A stretch of DNA of 64,000 nt from Thioclava sp. JE_KL1 (GCF_009296265.1 NZ_WBJS01000002.1:248001-312000), one strand, 5' to 3'; shown: positions 46,682-55,352, counted from the first letter of the stretch. A program made the numbers and translations. Notes: a model not told the origin generated them from the sequence alone.

Positions 46682-47392
46682 TCAGAACGCCCCGGCCGCC
46701 GCGATCCGCGCATCTATGATCTGAGTGACCCGGGTCATATCCTCGCGCGAGGGACCGCCGGATCGTCTCAGGCGCTGCGCCGCATCTTCCAGCGCCGCAT
46801 CATGGGCCGAGCACGCGATGCTATGAAGGAAATGCGCGGCATAGGGCAGGGCGCGCGTGTCGGCCCCCTTGGTGTCGCGCAGCAGTTCCGAGAGGTGCTG
46901 CAGGTCGTCGCGCAGCGCGAGCGGGTCCGGCGCGATCACAAGATCGGCAAGCGCGCGCAGGCCGAGCGGTCGCATCTCTTCGGGCAGGGTCGACAGGATC
47001 GCTTCTTGGAATACGGCGAGGCTTTCGATTGGCTTTTCCAGAAACCCGTCCGCGCCTGCCGCGAGGGCCGCGCTTTTCAGGTCGGGGTCGCCCGAGGTGC
47101 CAAGAATCACCGGATGCGGCCCGCGCGTCCCGCGTATCTCGGCGATCAGGTCGCTTCCCGAGCCATCGGGCAGGCCCATATCCACGATCACGATCGATGG
47201 CCGATAGGTCTTGAGATGCCGATCCGCCGAGGCGAGGCAATCGGCGCGCCGGATTCGCGCGCCCGAGCGCAGGCACAACAGCCGCACGGCTTCCGAGGCG
47301 AAGCGGCTGTCTTCCACCAGAAGCACCGTCAGCCCGGTCAGAGGGCGTTCGGGTGTTGGCATGCGGGTCAGGGTCGGGATCGTGTCGCTCAT
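46682..47392 (-). CDS. Single-domain-type response regulator with helical tail
   Basis: A 236-residue protein. The receiver domain (about 20-135) has the acidic pair in LLVEDSR, phospho-acceptor Asp71 in VIVDMGLPDGSG, Thr99 and Lys120. No DNA-binding or enzymatic output domain follows. The 100-residue tail is helical and contains AAHFLHSIACSAHDAALEDA, which resembles the histidine helix of HPt domains with His187 as the candidate. The partner kinase is not in the window. Confidence 0.82.
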   Translation of the reverse strand: MSDTIPTLTRMPTPERPLTGLTVLLVEDSRFASEAVRLLCLRSGARIRRADCLASADRHLKTYRPSIVIVDMGLPDGSGSDLIAEIRGTRGPHPVILGTSGDPDLKSAALAAGADGFLEKPIESLAVFQEAILSTLPEEMRPLGLRALADLVIAPDPLALRDDLQHLSELLRDTKGADTRALPYAAHFLHSIACSAHDAALEDAAQRLRRSGGPSREDMTRVTQIIDARIAAAGAF

Positions 47393-47561
47393 GTCATGGC
47401 CCCTTCGGCTGCGATCGGATTCGGCTTGTCCGATCAGTAGGGCGCAGATTGCCTAACACTGGGTTAATCCGAACCGGGTTCACAACTGTCCCCGCAAGGC
47501 TTGCGCGAAGCCGCGCGCCCGGCTACGCCTTTTAACGCCCGTGTTACCGGAGGAGACCCAG

Positions 47562-47966
47562 ATGATCGGACGCCTGAACCATGTCGCCATCGCCGTGCCC
47601 GACCTCGAGGCGGCCTCGGCCAAGTATCGCGACACGCTGGGTGCCAATGTCGGCGCGCCGCAGGACGAGCCCGATCACGGCGTCACGGTCGTCTTCATCG
47701 AACTGCCCAACACCAAGATCGAACTTCTGTACCCGCTGGGCGAGGACAGCCCAATCAACGGTTTTCTGGAAAAGAACCCCGCAGGCGGCATCCATCACAT
47801 GTGCTTCGAGGTGGAGGACATCATCGAGGCACGCGACAAGCTGAAGGCCGATGGCGCGCGGGTTCTGGGCAATGGCGAGCCGAAGATCGGCGCGCATGGC
47901 AAGCCCGTGCTGTTCCTGCACCCGAAAGACTTCAATGGCTGCCTCGTCGAACTGGAGCAGGTCTGA
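47562..47966 (+). CDS. mce: Methylmalonyl-CoA epimerase
   Basis: A 134-residue vicinal-oxygen-chelate protein that interconverts the epimers of methylmalonyl-CoA in propionyl-CoA metabolism. Metal ligands are in LNHVAIAVPDL, GIHHMCFEVED and LVELEQV, with the conserved glutamate in TKIELLYPL. GGAGGAGA precedes the ATG. The stop overlaps the next start (TGATG). Confidence 0.93.
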   Translation: MIGRLNHVAIAVPDLEAASAKYRDTLGANVGAPQDEPDHGVTVVFIELPNTKIELLYPLGEDSPINGFLEKNPAGGIHHMCFEVEDIIEARDKLKADGARVLGNGEPKIGAHGKPVLFLHPKDFNGCLVELEQV

Positions 47967-48235
47967 TGAGCCTCACAGGCGGCATCATCCTCTTCGCGGT
48001 GATCTGGTTCATGATCTTTTTCATGGTCTTGCCGGTGCGGTTGAAGACGCAAGGCGATGTAGACGAGGTCGTGCCGGGCACCCCCGCAGGGGCGCCGCAC
48101 GAGGCGCATCTGGGCGCGAAGGTGAAGATCACCACCGTTGTCACCATCGTGCTCTGGGCGATCATCGCGGCGGTGCTGCTGTCGGGGATCATCACCTTGG
48201 AAGATATCGACTTCTTCGGACAGCTGCGTCGCTAG
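47966..48235 (+). CDS. DUF1467 membrane protein
   Basis: An 89-residue protein with two membrane helices (about 7-25 and 52-74). It matches the DUF1467 pattern: ILFAVIWFMIFFMVLPVRL, a hydrophilic cytosolic or periplasmic loop with GTPAGAPHEAHLGAKVK, and a second helix. Function is unknown. One-base overlap with mce is a conserved arrangement in alphaproteobacteria and implies coupled translation. Confidence 0.85.
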   Translation: MSLTGGIILFAVIWFMIFFMVLPVRLKTQGDVDEVVPGTPAGAPHEAHLGAKVKITTVVTIVLWAIIAAVLLSGIITLEDIDFFGQLRR

Positions 48236-48267
48236 ACACTGGCGGAACCCAGTAAAGCGGAGCGAGT

Positions 48268-48294
48268 TGGGAGGTTATTGAAAGGAGCCTCCCA
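48268..48294 (+). promoter_or_regulatory. Hairpin presenting the ribosome site of the DUF4396 gene
   Basis: TGGGAGG (48268-48274) pairs perfectly with CCTCCCA (48288-48294), the last base being the A of the start codon. The 13-nt loop contains the Shine-Dalgarno sequence AAGGAG. Confidence 0.4.
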
Positions 48295-48971
48295 TGACAC
48301 CAAACTGGTTTACCGTTCTGAGCTGGTTATCGCTTGCTGTAGGCGTTCTCTCATTTCTCTATCTTCTCGTTCAAGTTCGTCGGAACCCGCCGCATATGGC
48401 CATCATGGCGTGGGTCTGGCCAATTTGCGGATTGTTCGGCGGACCGCTGGTCATCTGGTTGCATGGCCGCTTTCCGGGGCATGGCAATGCGCCCTTCCCG
48501 GTCTCGGTCGCGAAGGGGACGCTCCATTGCGGCGCAGGCTGCACTCTCGGCGATATTCTGGCCGAGAACCTCGCGCTCGCGGTTCCTGCGGTGCTGATCG
48601 CATTCGGCTGGCCGGGTTTTTGGGAAGACAAGATCTTTGCGGTCTGGGGACTCGATTATGTCTTCGCCCTCGCGATCGGGATCGTGTTCCAATATTTCTC
48701 GATTGCGCCGATGCGTGGGCTCGGCCTCGCCAAAGGCCTGAAAGAGGCGGCGAAAGCTGACGTGGCCTCGCTCACCTCGTGGCAGATCGGCATGTACGGG
48801 ATGATGGCGATCTTCCATTTCGCCGTGTTCAAAGGGCTCTGGGGCGCCGAGATCAACGCCGCCGACCCGGAATTCTGGTTCGCCATGCAGATCGCGATGA
48901 TGGCGGGTTTCGTGACCGCCTACCCGGTGAACTGGCTCTTGATCCGCAAGGGCATCAAGGAAGAGATGTGA
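48294..48971 (+). CDS. DUF4396 membrane protein
   Basis: A 225-residue protein with about five membrane helices. TLHCGAGCTLGDILAENL near residue 80 is the signature of DUF4396: a histidine and two cysteines beside a helix, suggestive of metal or haem binding. Further helices run from 95 to 215. Biochemical function is not known. AAAGGAG precedes the ATG and lies in a hairpin loop. The neighbouring genes give no functional hint. Confidence 0.85.
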   Translation: MTPNWFTVLSWLSLAVGVLSFLYLLVQVRRNPPHMAIMAWVWPICGLFGGPLVIWLHGRFPGHGNAPFPVSVAKGTLHCGAGCTLGDILAENLALAVPAVLIAFGWPGFWEDKIFAVWGLDYVFALAIGIVFQYFSIAPMRGLGLAKGLKEAAKADVASLTSWQIGMYGMMAIFHFAVFKGLWGAEINAADPEFWFAMQIAMMAGFVTAYPVNWLLIRKGIKEEM

Positions 48972-48993
48972 GCGGCGCGTTGGCGCCGCCCCG

Positions 48994-49689
48994 TCACCCG
49001 CGGCGACCGGTGATCGCGTGGAACAGGTGGGTGAAGCCCGCAGCGCCCAGTACCGGCACGAAGAGGTTCACAAGCGGGATCGACAGCGGCACCGCCATCA
49101 GCGCGCCCGCGGCCCAGATGGTGACCTTGTTGCGCTCGTAAAGCTCCAAGGCCGCCTCGCGCTCCATCCGCCGGAAGGCCGCCATCTGGAAATATTCACG
49201 CCCCAGAAGGTAGCCGTTCAGCCCGAAGAACAGAAACGGCGCCAGCGGGATCACGAAGGGGTAGATCATCAGCGCGATGATGTTCGCCACGAGGATCACG
49301 CCGAAGAACCGCACCGTGTCGCGCATCCCTTCGGCGAAGGTGAGTTTGCGCACCGGCGGCAGGGTCGGGTAATGTACGTCCTCCACCATCTCGGCCACGT
49401 CTTCGAGGAAGAAGCCGGTGAAGGCGGAGGCCACGGGCACCATCAGGAAGATCGAGGCGAACAGGATCACGCCCGCCGAGACGATCGATAGTGCGGTATC
49501 GATATGGCCGATCTCGCCGATGAAGGGCAGCGAGAAGCTGTCCGGCACCAGCCAGCCGATCAGCATCACCATCGCCACATAGATCGCGACCAGAAGGCCC
49601 AGCGAGAGGGCCACGCCGAAGCCCACGACTTTCATCGCACCGGGCCGCAGCAGGTCGGCCCAGGCTTTCACATAGCTCGAGATGATCAT
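48994..49689 (-). CDS. EI24/CysZ-like membrane protein
   Basis: A 231-residue protein with four or more membrane helices of the EI24 domain family (FLLPVASAFTGFFLEDVAEMVE type segment near 80-105, GLNGYLLGREYFQMAAFRR near 155-173). Relatives include the sulfate channel CysZ. No sulfate-assimilation gene is adjacent, so transport specificity is open. Its start overlaps the nitroreductase stop (ATGA), so they are co-translated. Confidence 0.83.
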   Translation of the reverse strand: MIISSYVKAWADLLRPGAMKVVGFGVALSLGLLVAIYVAMVMLIGWLVPDSFSLPFIGEIGHIDTALSIVSAGVILFASIFLMVPVASAFTGFFLEDVAEMVEDVHYPTLPPVRKLTFAEGMRDTVRFFGVILVANIIALMIYPFVIPLAPFLFFGLNGYLLGREYFQMAAFRRMEREAALELYERNKVTIWAAGALMAVPLSIPLVNLFVPVLGAAGFTHLFHAITGRRG

Positions 49690-50288
49690 TCCGAAATCCG
49701 CGTCGTGATCGCGTCGAGGTCGGGGCGGGGGCGTTCGGGAGGCTGCACGCCTTCGGTGCCCAGATGGATGAAGCCCGCGACGCTTTCGCCCTCCTCGAGG
49801 CCCAGCACCTTGCGCCCGAAGGCCTCGTCATGCGCGGCCCAGCCGGTGAGCCAGTTCGCGCCCCAGCCTGCGGCGAGGGCGGCGTTCAGAAGCGACAGGC
49901 AAACCGCGCCCGCCGAATAGAGCTGCTCGACCTGCGGGACTTTCTCGCTCTCTTTGGGGGAGAAGACCACGGCCACGCAAAGCTGGCTGTCATGGAATTG
50001 CTTGCCCGCCTTGGCGATCTTGTCTTCGGGCAGGCCCTGCGCTTTGGCGCGGGTCTCGGCCTCGCTGCCCAGACGCTGCGCGGCCTCGCGGGTGATGGTG
50101 ATGAAGCGCCACGGCTCCAGCTTCCCGTGATCGGGGGTGCGCGCGGCGGCGGTCAGAATCTCGCGCAGCGCGGCCGCGTCGGGGGCAGGGGCCTTGAGCG
50201 TCTTGGCCGGGCGCGACCGGCGGGTCAGAAGGAAAGCCATCGCCGCGTCATTGCGTTCGGCCGGGTTCACTTCGGGCAGTTCAGTCAT
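49686..50288 (-). CDS. Nitroreductase-family flavoprotein
   Basis: A 200-residue FMN enzyme of the nitroreductase fold, closest in type to YdjA-like proteins by length. FLLTRRSRPAKTL is the N-terminal FMN-phosphate motif and DHGKLEPWRFITI the second; LGLEEGESVAGFIHLGT is the C-terminal one. It reduces nitro or quinone substrates with NAD(P)H. CGGAG precedes the ATG. It is first in a two-gene unit with the EI24 protein. Confidence 0.87.
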   Translation of the reverse strand: MTELPEVNPAERNDAAMAFLLTRRSRPAKTLKAPAPDAAALREILTAAARTPDHGKLEPWRFITITREAAQRLGSEAETRAKAQGLPEDKIAKAGKQFHDSQLCVAVVFSPKESEKVPQVEQLYSAGAVCLSLLNAALAAGWGANWLTGWAAHDEAFGRKVLGLEEGESVAGFIHLGTEGVQPPERPRPDLDAITTRISE

Positions 50289-50396
50289 GAAATTCTCCGT
50301 CTGTTGCGCCAGATATCGGGCGCTCGGCGCGCGATTGCAACCGCAGCATGGGCAACTGGCTTGTGCGCCATTGAGCAGGGTCTATGCTGCGGCGCG

Positions 50397-50645
50397 ATGA
50401 CGGATCTCAGCCACCTTGCCATTCCAGGCAGCGAAATCGCGCTACGCGTGACGCCGAAAGCGTCGCGCAACGAAATTCGGGAAAGCGAAGAGGGGCTTCG
50501 GGCCTATGTCACGGTCGTGCCGGAGAACGGCAAGGCCAATGCGGCGGTCGTCAAATTGCTGGCAAAGGCGTTGGGCGTCGCGAAATCGCGGCTGACGCTG
50601 ATCCGGGGCCAGACCGCGCGCGACAAGGTGTTCCGCCTCGATTGA
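50397..50645 (+). CDS. DUF167 (YggU) family protein
   Basis: An 82-residue protein with LRVTPKASRNEI, VTVVPENGKANAAVVKLLAKALGVAKSRL and LIRGQTARDKVFRL, which match the DUF167 fold. Function is unknown. It is divergent from the nitroreductase gene with 108 nt between. ATG 50397 is the natural start; a much longer frame on this strand is a shadow of the minus-strand genes. Confidence 0.9.
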   Translation: MTDLSHLAIPGSEIALRVTPKASRNEIRESEEGLRAYVTVVPENGKANAAVVKLLAKALGVAKSRLTLIRGQTARDKVFRLD

Positions 50646-50672
50646 GCGGGCGCTGCGGCGCGGGCAGAGGCC

Positions 50673-50939
50673 TCAGCCGTCCTCGCTGGAGGCGCTGCCG
50701 GTCTGCTTCAGGCGATAGACGCCTTCGGGCAGGTTGAGCGCCGCCGCGAGTTCGCGCAGCTGGGCATGGCTGAAGGTGATTGTCTGCACCTGCTCGGTCT
50801 GCTCGTCGAGCTGTTCGACCACGACGCAGTCCTCGAAGGAGCTGATCGTGATGTCTTCCTGCAGATAATCAAGCGGATCCGTCCCCTCGTCGACAAGGGT
50901 GATCACGGTCGCGTCGAATTCGTGTTCGATGGTAAACAT
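50673..50939 (-). CDS. Small acidic hypothetical protein
   Basis: An 88-residue acidic protein (EHEFDATVITLVDEGTD, then VVEQLDEQTEQVQTITF). It has no signal, membrane segment or cysteine pair beyond a single Cys38. The pattern suggests an alpha/beta fold. I recognise no domain; its plausible coding composition and ATG start support it. GAGGG lies very close to the ATG, so initiation may be weak. Confidence 0.65.
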   Translation of the reverse strand: MFTIEHEFDATVITLVDEGTDPLDYLQEDITISSFEDCVVVEQLDEQTEQVQTITFSHAQLRELAAALNLPEGVYRLKQTGSASSEDG

Positions 50940-51081
50940 GCCCTCATGCTAGCGCGGCTTTTCGATCCGAAAAAGCGAAATCACGCCGGCGCTTGCAGGC
51001 GATCACGTGCAGGAGGCTATGCTGCTGCGAGCCAAGTCGCTAAGCTGGGGGAAATCCTCTTTCAGGGGCGCTTTCCCGTCG

Positions 51082-51819
51082 ATGCCTTCCTTCCGTTTTC
51101 TCCTCGTGATTCTGTCGCTCGCCGTGACGCTGCTTTCGGGCTGCGTGCCGACGATGGCGCCTATGCCGCAGACCGAAATCTCGCCCGAAGACAGGCAACG
51201 CGCCGAAGTGGCCGTGTCGAGGCTGGTCGCTGTGGGCGACCGGATGGAGCCACAGATCGAGCAGGAATGCCGCAAGCGCACGCGCAAGCTCAACTGCGAC
51301 TACCTCTTCGTGGTCGATGACCGGCTCGATCTGGATGCGAATGCGTTTCAGACCACCGATCGCTCGGGTCGCCCGGTGATCGGGGTGACGCTTGCGATGA
51401 TCGCCGAGGTGCGCAATGCCGACGAACTGGCCTTCGTGATCGGCCACGAGGCCGCCCATCACATCGCGGGTCATATCGCGGCGCGCGAACGCGATGCCGC
51501 GGTGGGCGCGGCCTATCTGGGCCGTGCGGTGCAGGCACAGGGCGCCGATCCTCTGACCGTGCAGCGCGCGCGGCGGATCGGGGCCGAGATCGGCTCGCGG
51601 CTCTATTCCAAGGATTACGAGCTGGAGGCCGACCGGCTCGGCACGATCATCACATGGGATGCGGGCTACGATCCGCTCAAAGGCGCGCAATTCTTCCTGC
51701 GCCTGCCCGATCCGGGCGAGAAGACGCTGGGCACCCATCCGCCCAATCAGCTGCGCTTCGACGTGGTGCGCGACACCGTCGCCCAGCTGCGTGCGGGCAA
51801 GATCCCGGCGGGCAGCTGA
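51082..51819 (+). CDS. M48-family metalloprotease lipoprotein
   Basis: A 245-residue protein with lipoprotein signal FRFLLVILSLAVTLLSGC (lipid Cys20). The zinc motif HEAAHH starts at His122, and the third ligand glutamate is expected in YSKDYELEADRLG. It is likely a periplasmic, membrane-attached protease of the BepA/LoiP type acting in envelope quality control. ATG 51082 is chosen because it places the lipobox correctly; upstream GTG/ATG codons would add 25 or 21 residues. Confidence 0.87.
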   Translation: MPSFRFLLVILSLAVTLLSGCVPTMAPMPQTEISPEDRQRAEVAVSRLVAVGDRMEPQIEQECRKRTRKLNCDYLFVVDDRLDLDANAFQTTDRSGRPVIGVTLAMIAEVRNADELAFVIGHEAAHHIAGHIAARERDAAVGAAYLGRAVQAQGADPLTVQRARRIGAEIGSRLYSKDYELEADRLGTIITWDAGYDPLKGAQFFLRLPDPGEKTLGTHPPNQLRFDVVRDTVAQLRAGKIPAGS

Positions 51820-51918
51820 GGGAACCCGTTCAGGGCCTGCGCACTTGGGATTTGACATAGAGGCCCCCGGCAAAGGCGGGTCCGGGACGCGGGAACTGGG
51901 GACGGGGACACAGAACCA

Positions 51919-53247
51919 ATGGCAATCTTTTCGCGACTGCGCTGGCGGCTGAAGGTCATCCTGCGCGAGATCTGGGTGCGGGTGACGGCCTTCGGCGTGC
52001 TGGGGGTCCTGACCGCGTTGGGATCGGCGGGCTTCGGCTATCTCGTGCCGCCGGATCTCGGCTACAAGATGGGCGCGGGCTCGGTGGAGCCGATCCTGAA
52101 GATCATCGCGACCGCGATGCTGACCGTTACCACGTTTTCTCTGCAGATCATGATCACCGCGTTCAGCTCGGCTCAGACCGGGGCGACGCCACGTGCGATC
52201 AAGCTGATGCAGACCGACCGCGTCACGCAGAACGTGCTGGCGAGCTTCATCGGTTCTTTCGTCTTTTCACTGGTCGGGATCATCGCGCTCGAGACGGATG
52301 TTTATGACGACTCGGGGCGGTTCATCCTGCTGCTGGTGACGCTTGGCGTGGTGGCGATGGTGGTGATCTCGCTGTTGCGCTGGGTGCAGCATCTGAGCGA
52401 ATTCGGACGCTTGGGCGACGTGATCAGCCGCGTCGAGAGTGCGGCGAGCACGGCTCTGAAGGCACGCTGCGAGCGGCCGTGGCTCGACGGCAAGGAATGG
52501 GAAGACCCGCCCGTGGGTGTCTTCGGGATCACCTCGACGCGGACCGGCCATGTGCAGCATGTCGATATGGGCGCGCTGCAAAAGGTCGCCGAGGCGCATG
52601 ACTGCCGGATCTGGCTTTGCGCGCGGCCCGGCGAATTCGTCCATGGGGCGTCTCATCTGGTCCAATGCGATGCGCTGCCGGGCGATACCGAGACCCGCGA
52701 GGAGATCGAAGAGGCCGCGCGCGACGCCTTCACCATCGACCATGCCCGCGACTATGATCAGGACCCCCAATTCGGGTTGATCGCGCTGGCCGAGATCGCC
52801 TCTCGCGCGCTCTCCCCGGCGATCAACGACCCCGGTACCGGGATCGACATTCTGGGGCGTCTGGCGAGGGTGCTGGCCGAATGGCACCCGCCGAATAGCC
52901 CCGAATGCGTGTTCGACCGCGTCTATGTGCGCGCGGTGATGCCCGAGCAATATACCGAGGACGCTTTCGCCGCGATCGGGCGCGACGGGGCGGGGCATCT
53001 GGAGGTCGCGCTGCGCCAGCAGGAAGTGTTGGAAGCCGTAGCCGAAATGCATCCCGATCACTTCGGCCGTCCCGCCGCGCATCAGGCCCTGCGCGCCGCA
53101 GCCCATTCGCAATCCGCGATGACCTTGAGGCGCGACCGCGCCGTGGTCGCAGAGGAAGCGCAGGCTTTGGCCGCGCGCTTCGCGCCCGATCTGGACTGCA
53201 ATGTCGGACATGAAATCGACGGCGATACCTCGGATCGCAACGCTTGA
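51919..53247 (+). CDS. DUF2254 membrane protein
   Basis: A 442-residue protein with four N-terminal membrane helices (about 20-45, 60-85, 105-125, 132-155) followed by a cytosolic domain. The segments FSLQIMITAFSSAQTGATPR and ALAEIASRALSPAINDPGT are characteristic of DUF2254. No function is established. GGGGA precedes the ATG. It is followed, 76 nt on, by the DUF6455 pair in the same direction. Confidence 0.85.
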   Translation: MAIFSRLRWRLKVILREIWVRVTAFGVLGVLTALGSAGFGYLVPPDLGYKMGAGSVEPILKIIATAMLTVTTFSLQIMITAFSSAQTGATPRAIKLMQTDRVTQNVLASFIGSFVFSLVGIIALETDVYDDSGRFILLLVTLGVVAMVVISLLRWVQHLSEFGRLGDVISRVESAASTALKARCERPWLDGKEWEDPPVGVFGITSTRTGHVQHVDMGALQKVAEAHDCRIWLCARPGEFVHGASHLVQCDALPGDTETREEIEEAARDAFTIDHARDYDQDPQFGLIALAEIASRALSPAINDPGTGIDILGRLARVLAEWHPPNSPECVFDRVYVRAVMPEQYTEDAFAAIGRDGAGHLEVALRQQEVLEAVAEMHPDHFGRPAAHQALRAAAHSQSAMTLRRDRAVVAEEAQALAARFAPDLDCNVGHEIDGDTSDRNA

Positions 53248-53323
53248 TCTGAATCATATCGAAATTGCGGACCCTACGGCAGAGTCCCCCCATCACCGGG
53301 ATGACTGTTCAAGGGAGGCCGCC

Positions 53324-53617
53324 ATGACCGCTGCCAAACATCTCAATCGCCACGCGGCGATGATGAACCGGATGGCCCAGCAGATGGGCGGCGATCTCAG
53401 CATGGAAATGGCCAGCGGACGGCTCAGTGGCGAGGGCTGGAGAGACGCGCTGATCCGCTGCACCAAGTGCCGCGAGGCCGGGGCCTGCCTGCTCTGGCTG
53501 GCCGAGCATGACCCGCAAAGCAACCCCGCGAAGGCACCTCCCGCCTATTGCGAAAACCGCCTGATGATGTCGCGGCTCCGCGCCACCGTCGGCGCCGAAC
53601 CCCAAGGAGTGGAATGA
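53324..53617 (+). CDS. DUF6455 protein 1 (four-cysteine)
   Basis: A 97-residue protein with Cys46, Cys49, Cys55 and Cys76 (RCTKCREAGAC ... PAYCEN), a likely metal or iron-sulfur site. A helical N-terminal half precedes the cysteine part. AAGGGAGG lies upstream of the ATG. Its stop overlaps the start of a paralogue by one base (TGATG). Function is unknown; the DUF6455 assignment is from my recall of the cysteine pattern. Confidence 0.75.
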   Translation: MTAAKHLNRHAAMMNRMAQQMGGDLSMEMASGRLSGEGWRDALIRCTKCREAGACLLWLAEHDPQSNPAKAPPAYCENRLMMSRLRATVGAEPQGVE

Positions 53618-53877
53618 TGGGAATGCAAAGCGAAATCGATCTGAACTTCTGGGTGACGCGCGGTATGGCGCGGCGTCTTGGAGTGAATATCTCCGAAGCG
53701 ATGCATAACGGCTTCCTCACGCAAGCCGATTTCGCCGAGATGATCACCACCTGCCGCACCTGTGGACGCACCGAGTTCTGCCTCGCTGTTTTGGCGGAGA
53801 AGGGCGAAGGCCCGCAGGCCATCCCCACGGATTGCCCCAATTACGAGGTTCTGACCTCTCTGCGCGCCCTGCAATAA
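53617..53877 (+). CDS. DUF6455 protein 2 (four-cysteine)
   Basis: An 86-residue paralogue of the preceding protein with Cys46, Cys49, Cys55 and Cys73 (TCRTCGRTEFC ... PTDCPN). The first three cysteines fall at the same residue numbers as in its neighbour when ATG 53617 is used, which supports that start over ATG 53614. AAGGAG lies seven bases upstream. Coupled translation suggests a heteromer or a shared cofactor. Confidence 0.75.
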   Translation: MGMQSEIDLNFWVTRGMARRLGVNISEAMHNGFLTQADFAEMITTCRTCGRTEFCLAVLAEKGEGPQAIPTDCPNYEVLTSLRALQ

Positions 53878-54079
53878 CTGAGCGCACCGTTAACGTCGCG
53901 AAGCATGTGAGGGGCGGTCGCGTCCCCCCGTGCAGAGCGGATCGATTGCCCTTTCAAATCTGCGTGTTCTTCGCTTGCGTAATTTCTTCGCATGCAGACC
54001 AACAATGCTTCATTGCGCGTGTGTGGCTCCTTGGTCTTGGATGGCCGCGATGAACAATACTTGCCTTGCGAATGGTATG

Positions 54080-54105
54080 CGCGCTCCCTGAGTTGAGGGA
54101 GCGCG
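54080..54105 (+). promoter_or_regulatory. Hairpin upstream of the acyltransferase gene
   Basis: CGCGCTCCCT-GAGTTG-AGGGAGCGCG is a perfect 10-bp stem. TTTTCT follows 8 nt after it. It lies 60 nt before the acyltransferase start inside a 288-nt space with no other feature that I can support. It may be a terminator for upstream readthrough or a leader hairpin. Confidence 0.35.
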
Positions 54106-54165
54106 GCACCCAAGTTTTCTTCGCATCGAAATCGCCCTGCCCCGTTCGAGCTACGAGGGCGCGCA

Positions 54166-55293
54166 ATGGCACAGAAGATTGTAGGTCTCGACTGGCTTCG
54201 CGCAATCGCCGCGATACTGGTGATGATCGGCCACGCGAGAGCTTTCCTTTTCGTCGACTTCTCCGAGCTTGCGAATAACCCGACGGTCGTCGCCAAAGTC
54301 TTCTATTTGCTCACCGGTCTCGGCACCTATTCCGTAATCATTTTCTTCGTGCTCTCAGGCTATCTGGTCGCTGGCTCTGTGGATCGGGCCTATCACGAAG
54401 GTCGATGGTCGTGGAAAGAGTACGCGGTTCACAGGGTCGTCCGTTTGGGTATCGTCTTGCTCCCGGTACTCGTCATGACAGCGATGTTCGACTGGCTTGG
54501 AGCATCTCAATTTGACCCGGCTTACTATCGAGGTGAGTTTGGGGCCGAGTTCGCGAGCGCCCCGAACGAGCCGGTGGCCAACGGCGTCCTCGTTTTTCTG
54601 GGCAATGCTTTCTTCCTGCACAATATTATCGTTCCCGTTTACGGGAGTAATGGACCGCTTTGGAGCATCGCCTACGAATTTTGGTATTACGTCGCTTTTC
54701 CGCTCGGCTTTTTTGCATTGAAACCAGGCCGTTATCAGCTCTTTTTTGCCGCGCTCTTCGTTCTGACGATGTGGTTCATCGGGCTCGACTTGGCAGTGCT
54801 CATTCCGACTTGGTTGTTTGGATACTTTGCGTGGAAAGCACGCGACGGGCTTCTCGGACGCCTTGTTGCAACGAAAGCGATCTACGCGCTCGCGGTGGTC
54901 TTCGCGCTTTTCGTCGTCATGTCCGCTCTCAAGTTCGTCAATGATTACTCAATCGGCTCACTCTACATCACGGCTGTCGCGGCGTTTTTCGCTGTGATCG
55001 CGCTCTCAAATCCGGTTTTCGACCACGGCGCGCGACTGGCAGAGTTCCTCTCCAAGATCTCTTACTCTCTGTATCTTGTTCATTTCCCTCTGATGGCCTT
55101 GCTCAGTTCGATGCGTCATGTCGCGAGGTTCGACGCTTTGGGGAACGGGATGGTCCTGTTCGGGGTGTATATTCTGTCCTCCTTCTTTCTCGCGTGGTGT
55201 GTTCATTGGCTTTTTGAGCGTCATACCGCGACACTCCAGAGAGCTATCCTTAGAAGCATGCGCCAGCGTCCTAGGCTCGGGGCTGCGGGATGA
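54166..55293 (+). CDS. OafA/YrhL-type membrane acyltransferase
   Basis: A 375-residue protein of the acyltransferase-3 family with about ten membrane helices. IVGLDWLRAIAAILVMIGHA contains the conserved LRxxA and H of the active side, and IIFFVLSGYLV and SISYSLYLVHFPL-like segments follow. It adds acetyl or other acyl groups to surface sugars. It opens the polysaccharide locus. GAGGG lies upstream. Confidence 0.88.
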   Translation: MAQKIVGLDWLRAIAAILVMIGHARAFLFVDFSELANNPTVVAKVFYLLTGLGTYSVIIFFVLSGYLVAGSVDRAYHEGRWSWKEYAVHRVVRLGIVLLPVLVMTAMFDWLGASQFDPAYYRGEFGAEFASAPNEPVANGVLVFLGNAFFLHNIIVPVYGSNGPLWSIAYEFWYYVAFPLGFFALKPGRYQLFFAALFVLTMWFIGLDLAVLIPTWLFGYFAWKARDGLLGRLVATKAIYALAVVFALFVVMSALKFVNDYSIGSLYITAVAAFFAVIALSNPVFDHGARLAEFLSKISYSLYLVHFPLMALLSSMRHVARFDALGNGMVLFGVYILSSFFLAWCVHWLFERHTATLQRAILRSMRQRPRLGAAG

Positions 55294-55352
55294 GTTGAGA
55301 GTGTAGCTCGTCACCGCCTTTGCTTGCCTTCCGGCGCCGGCATTCCATTCGC

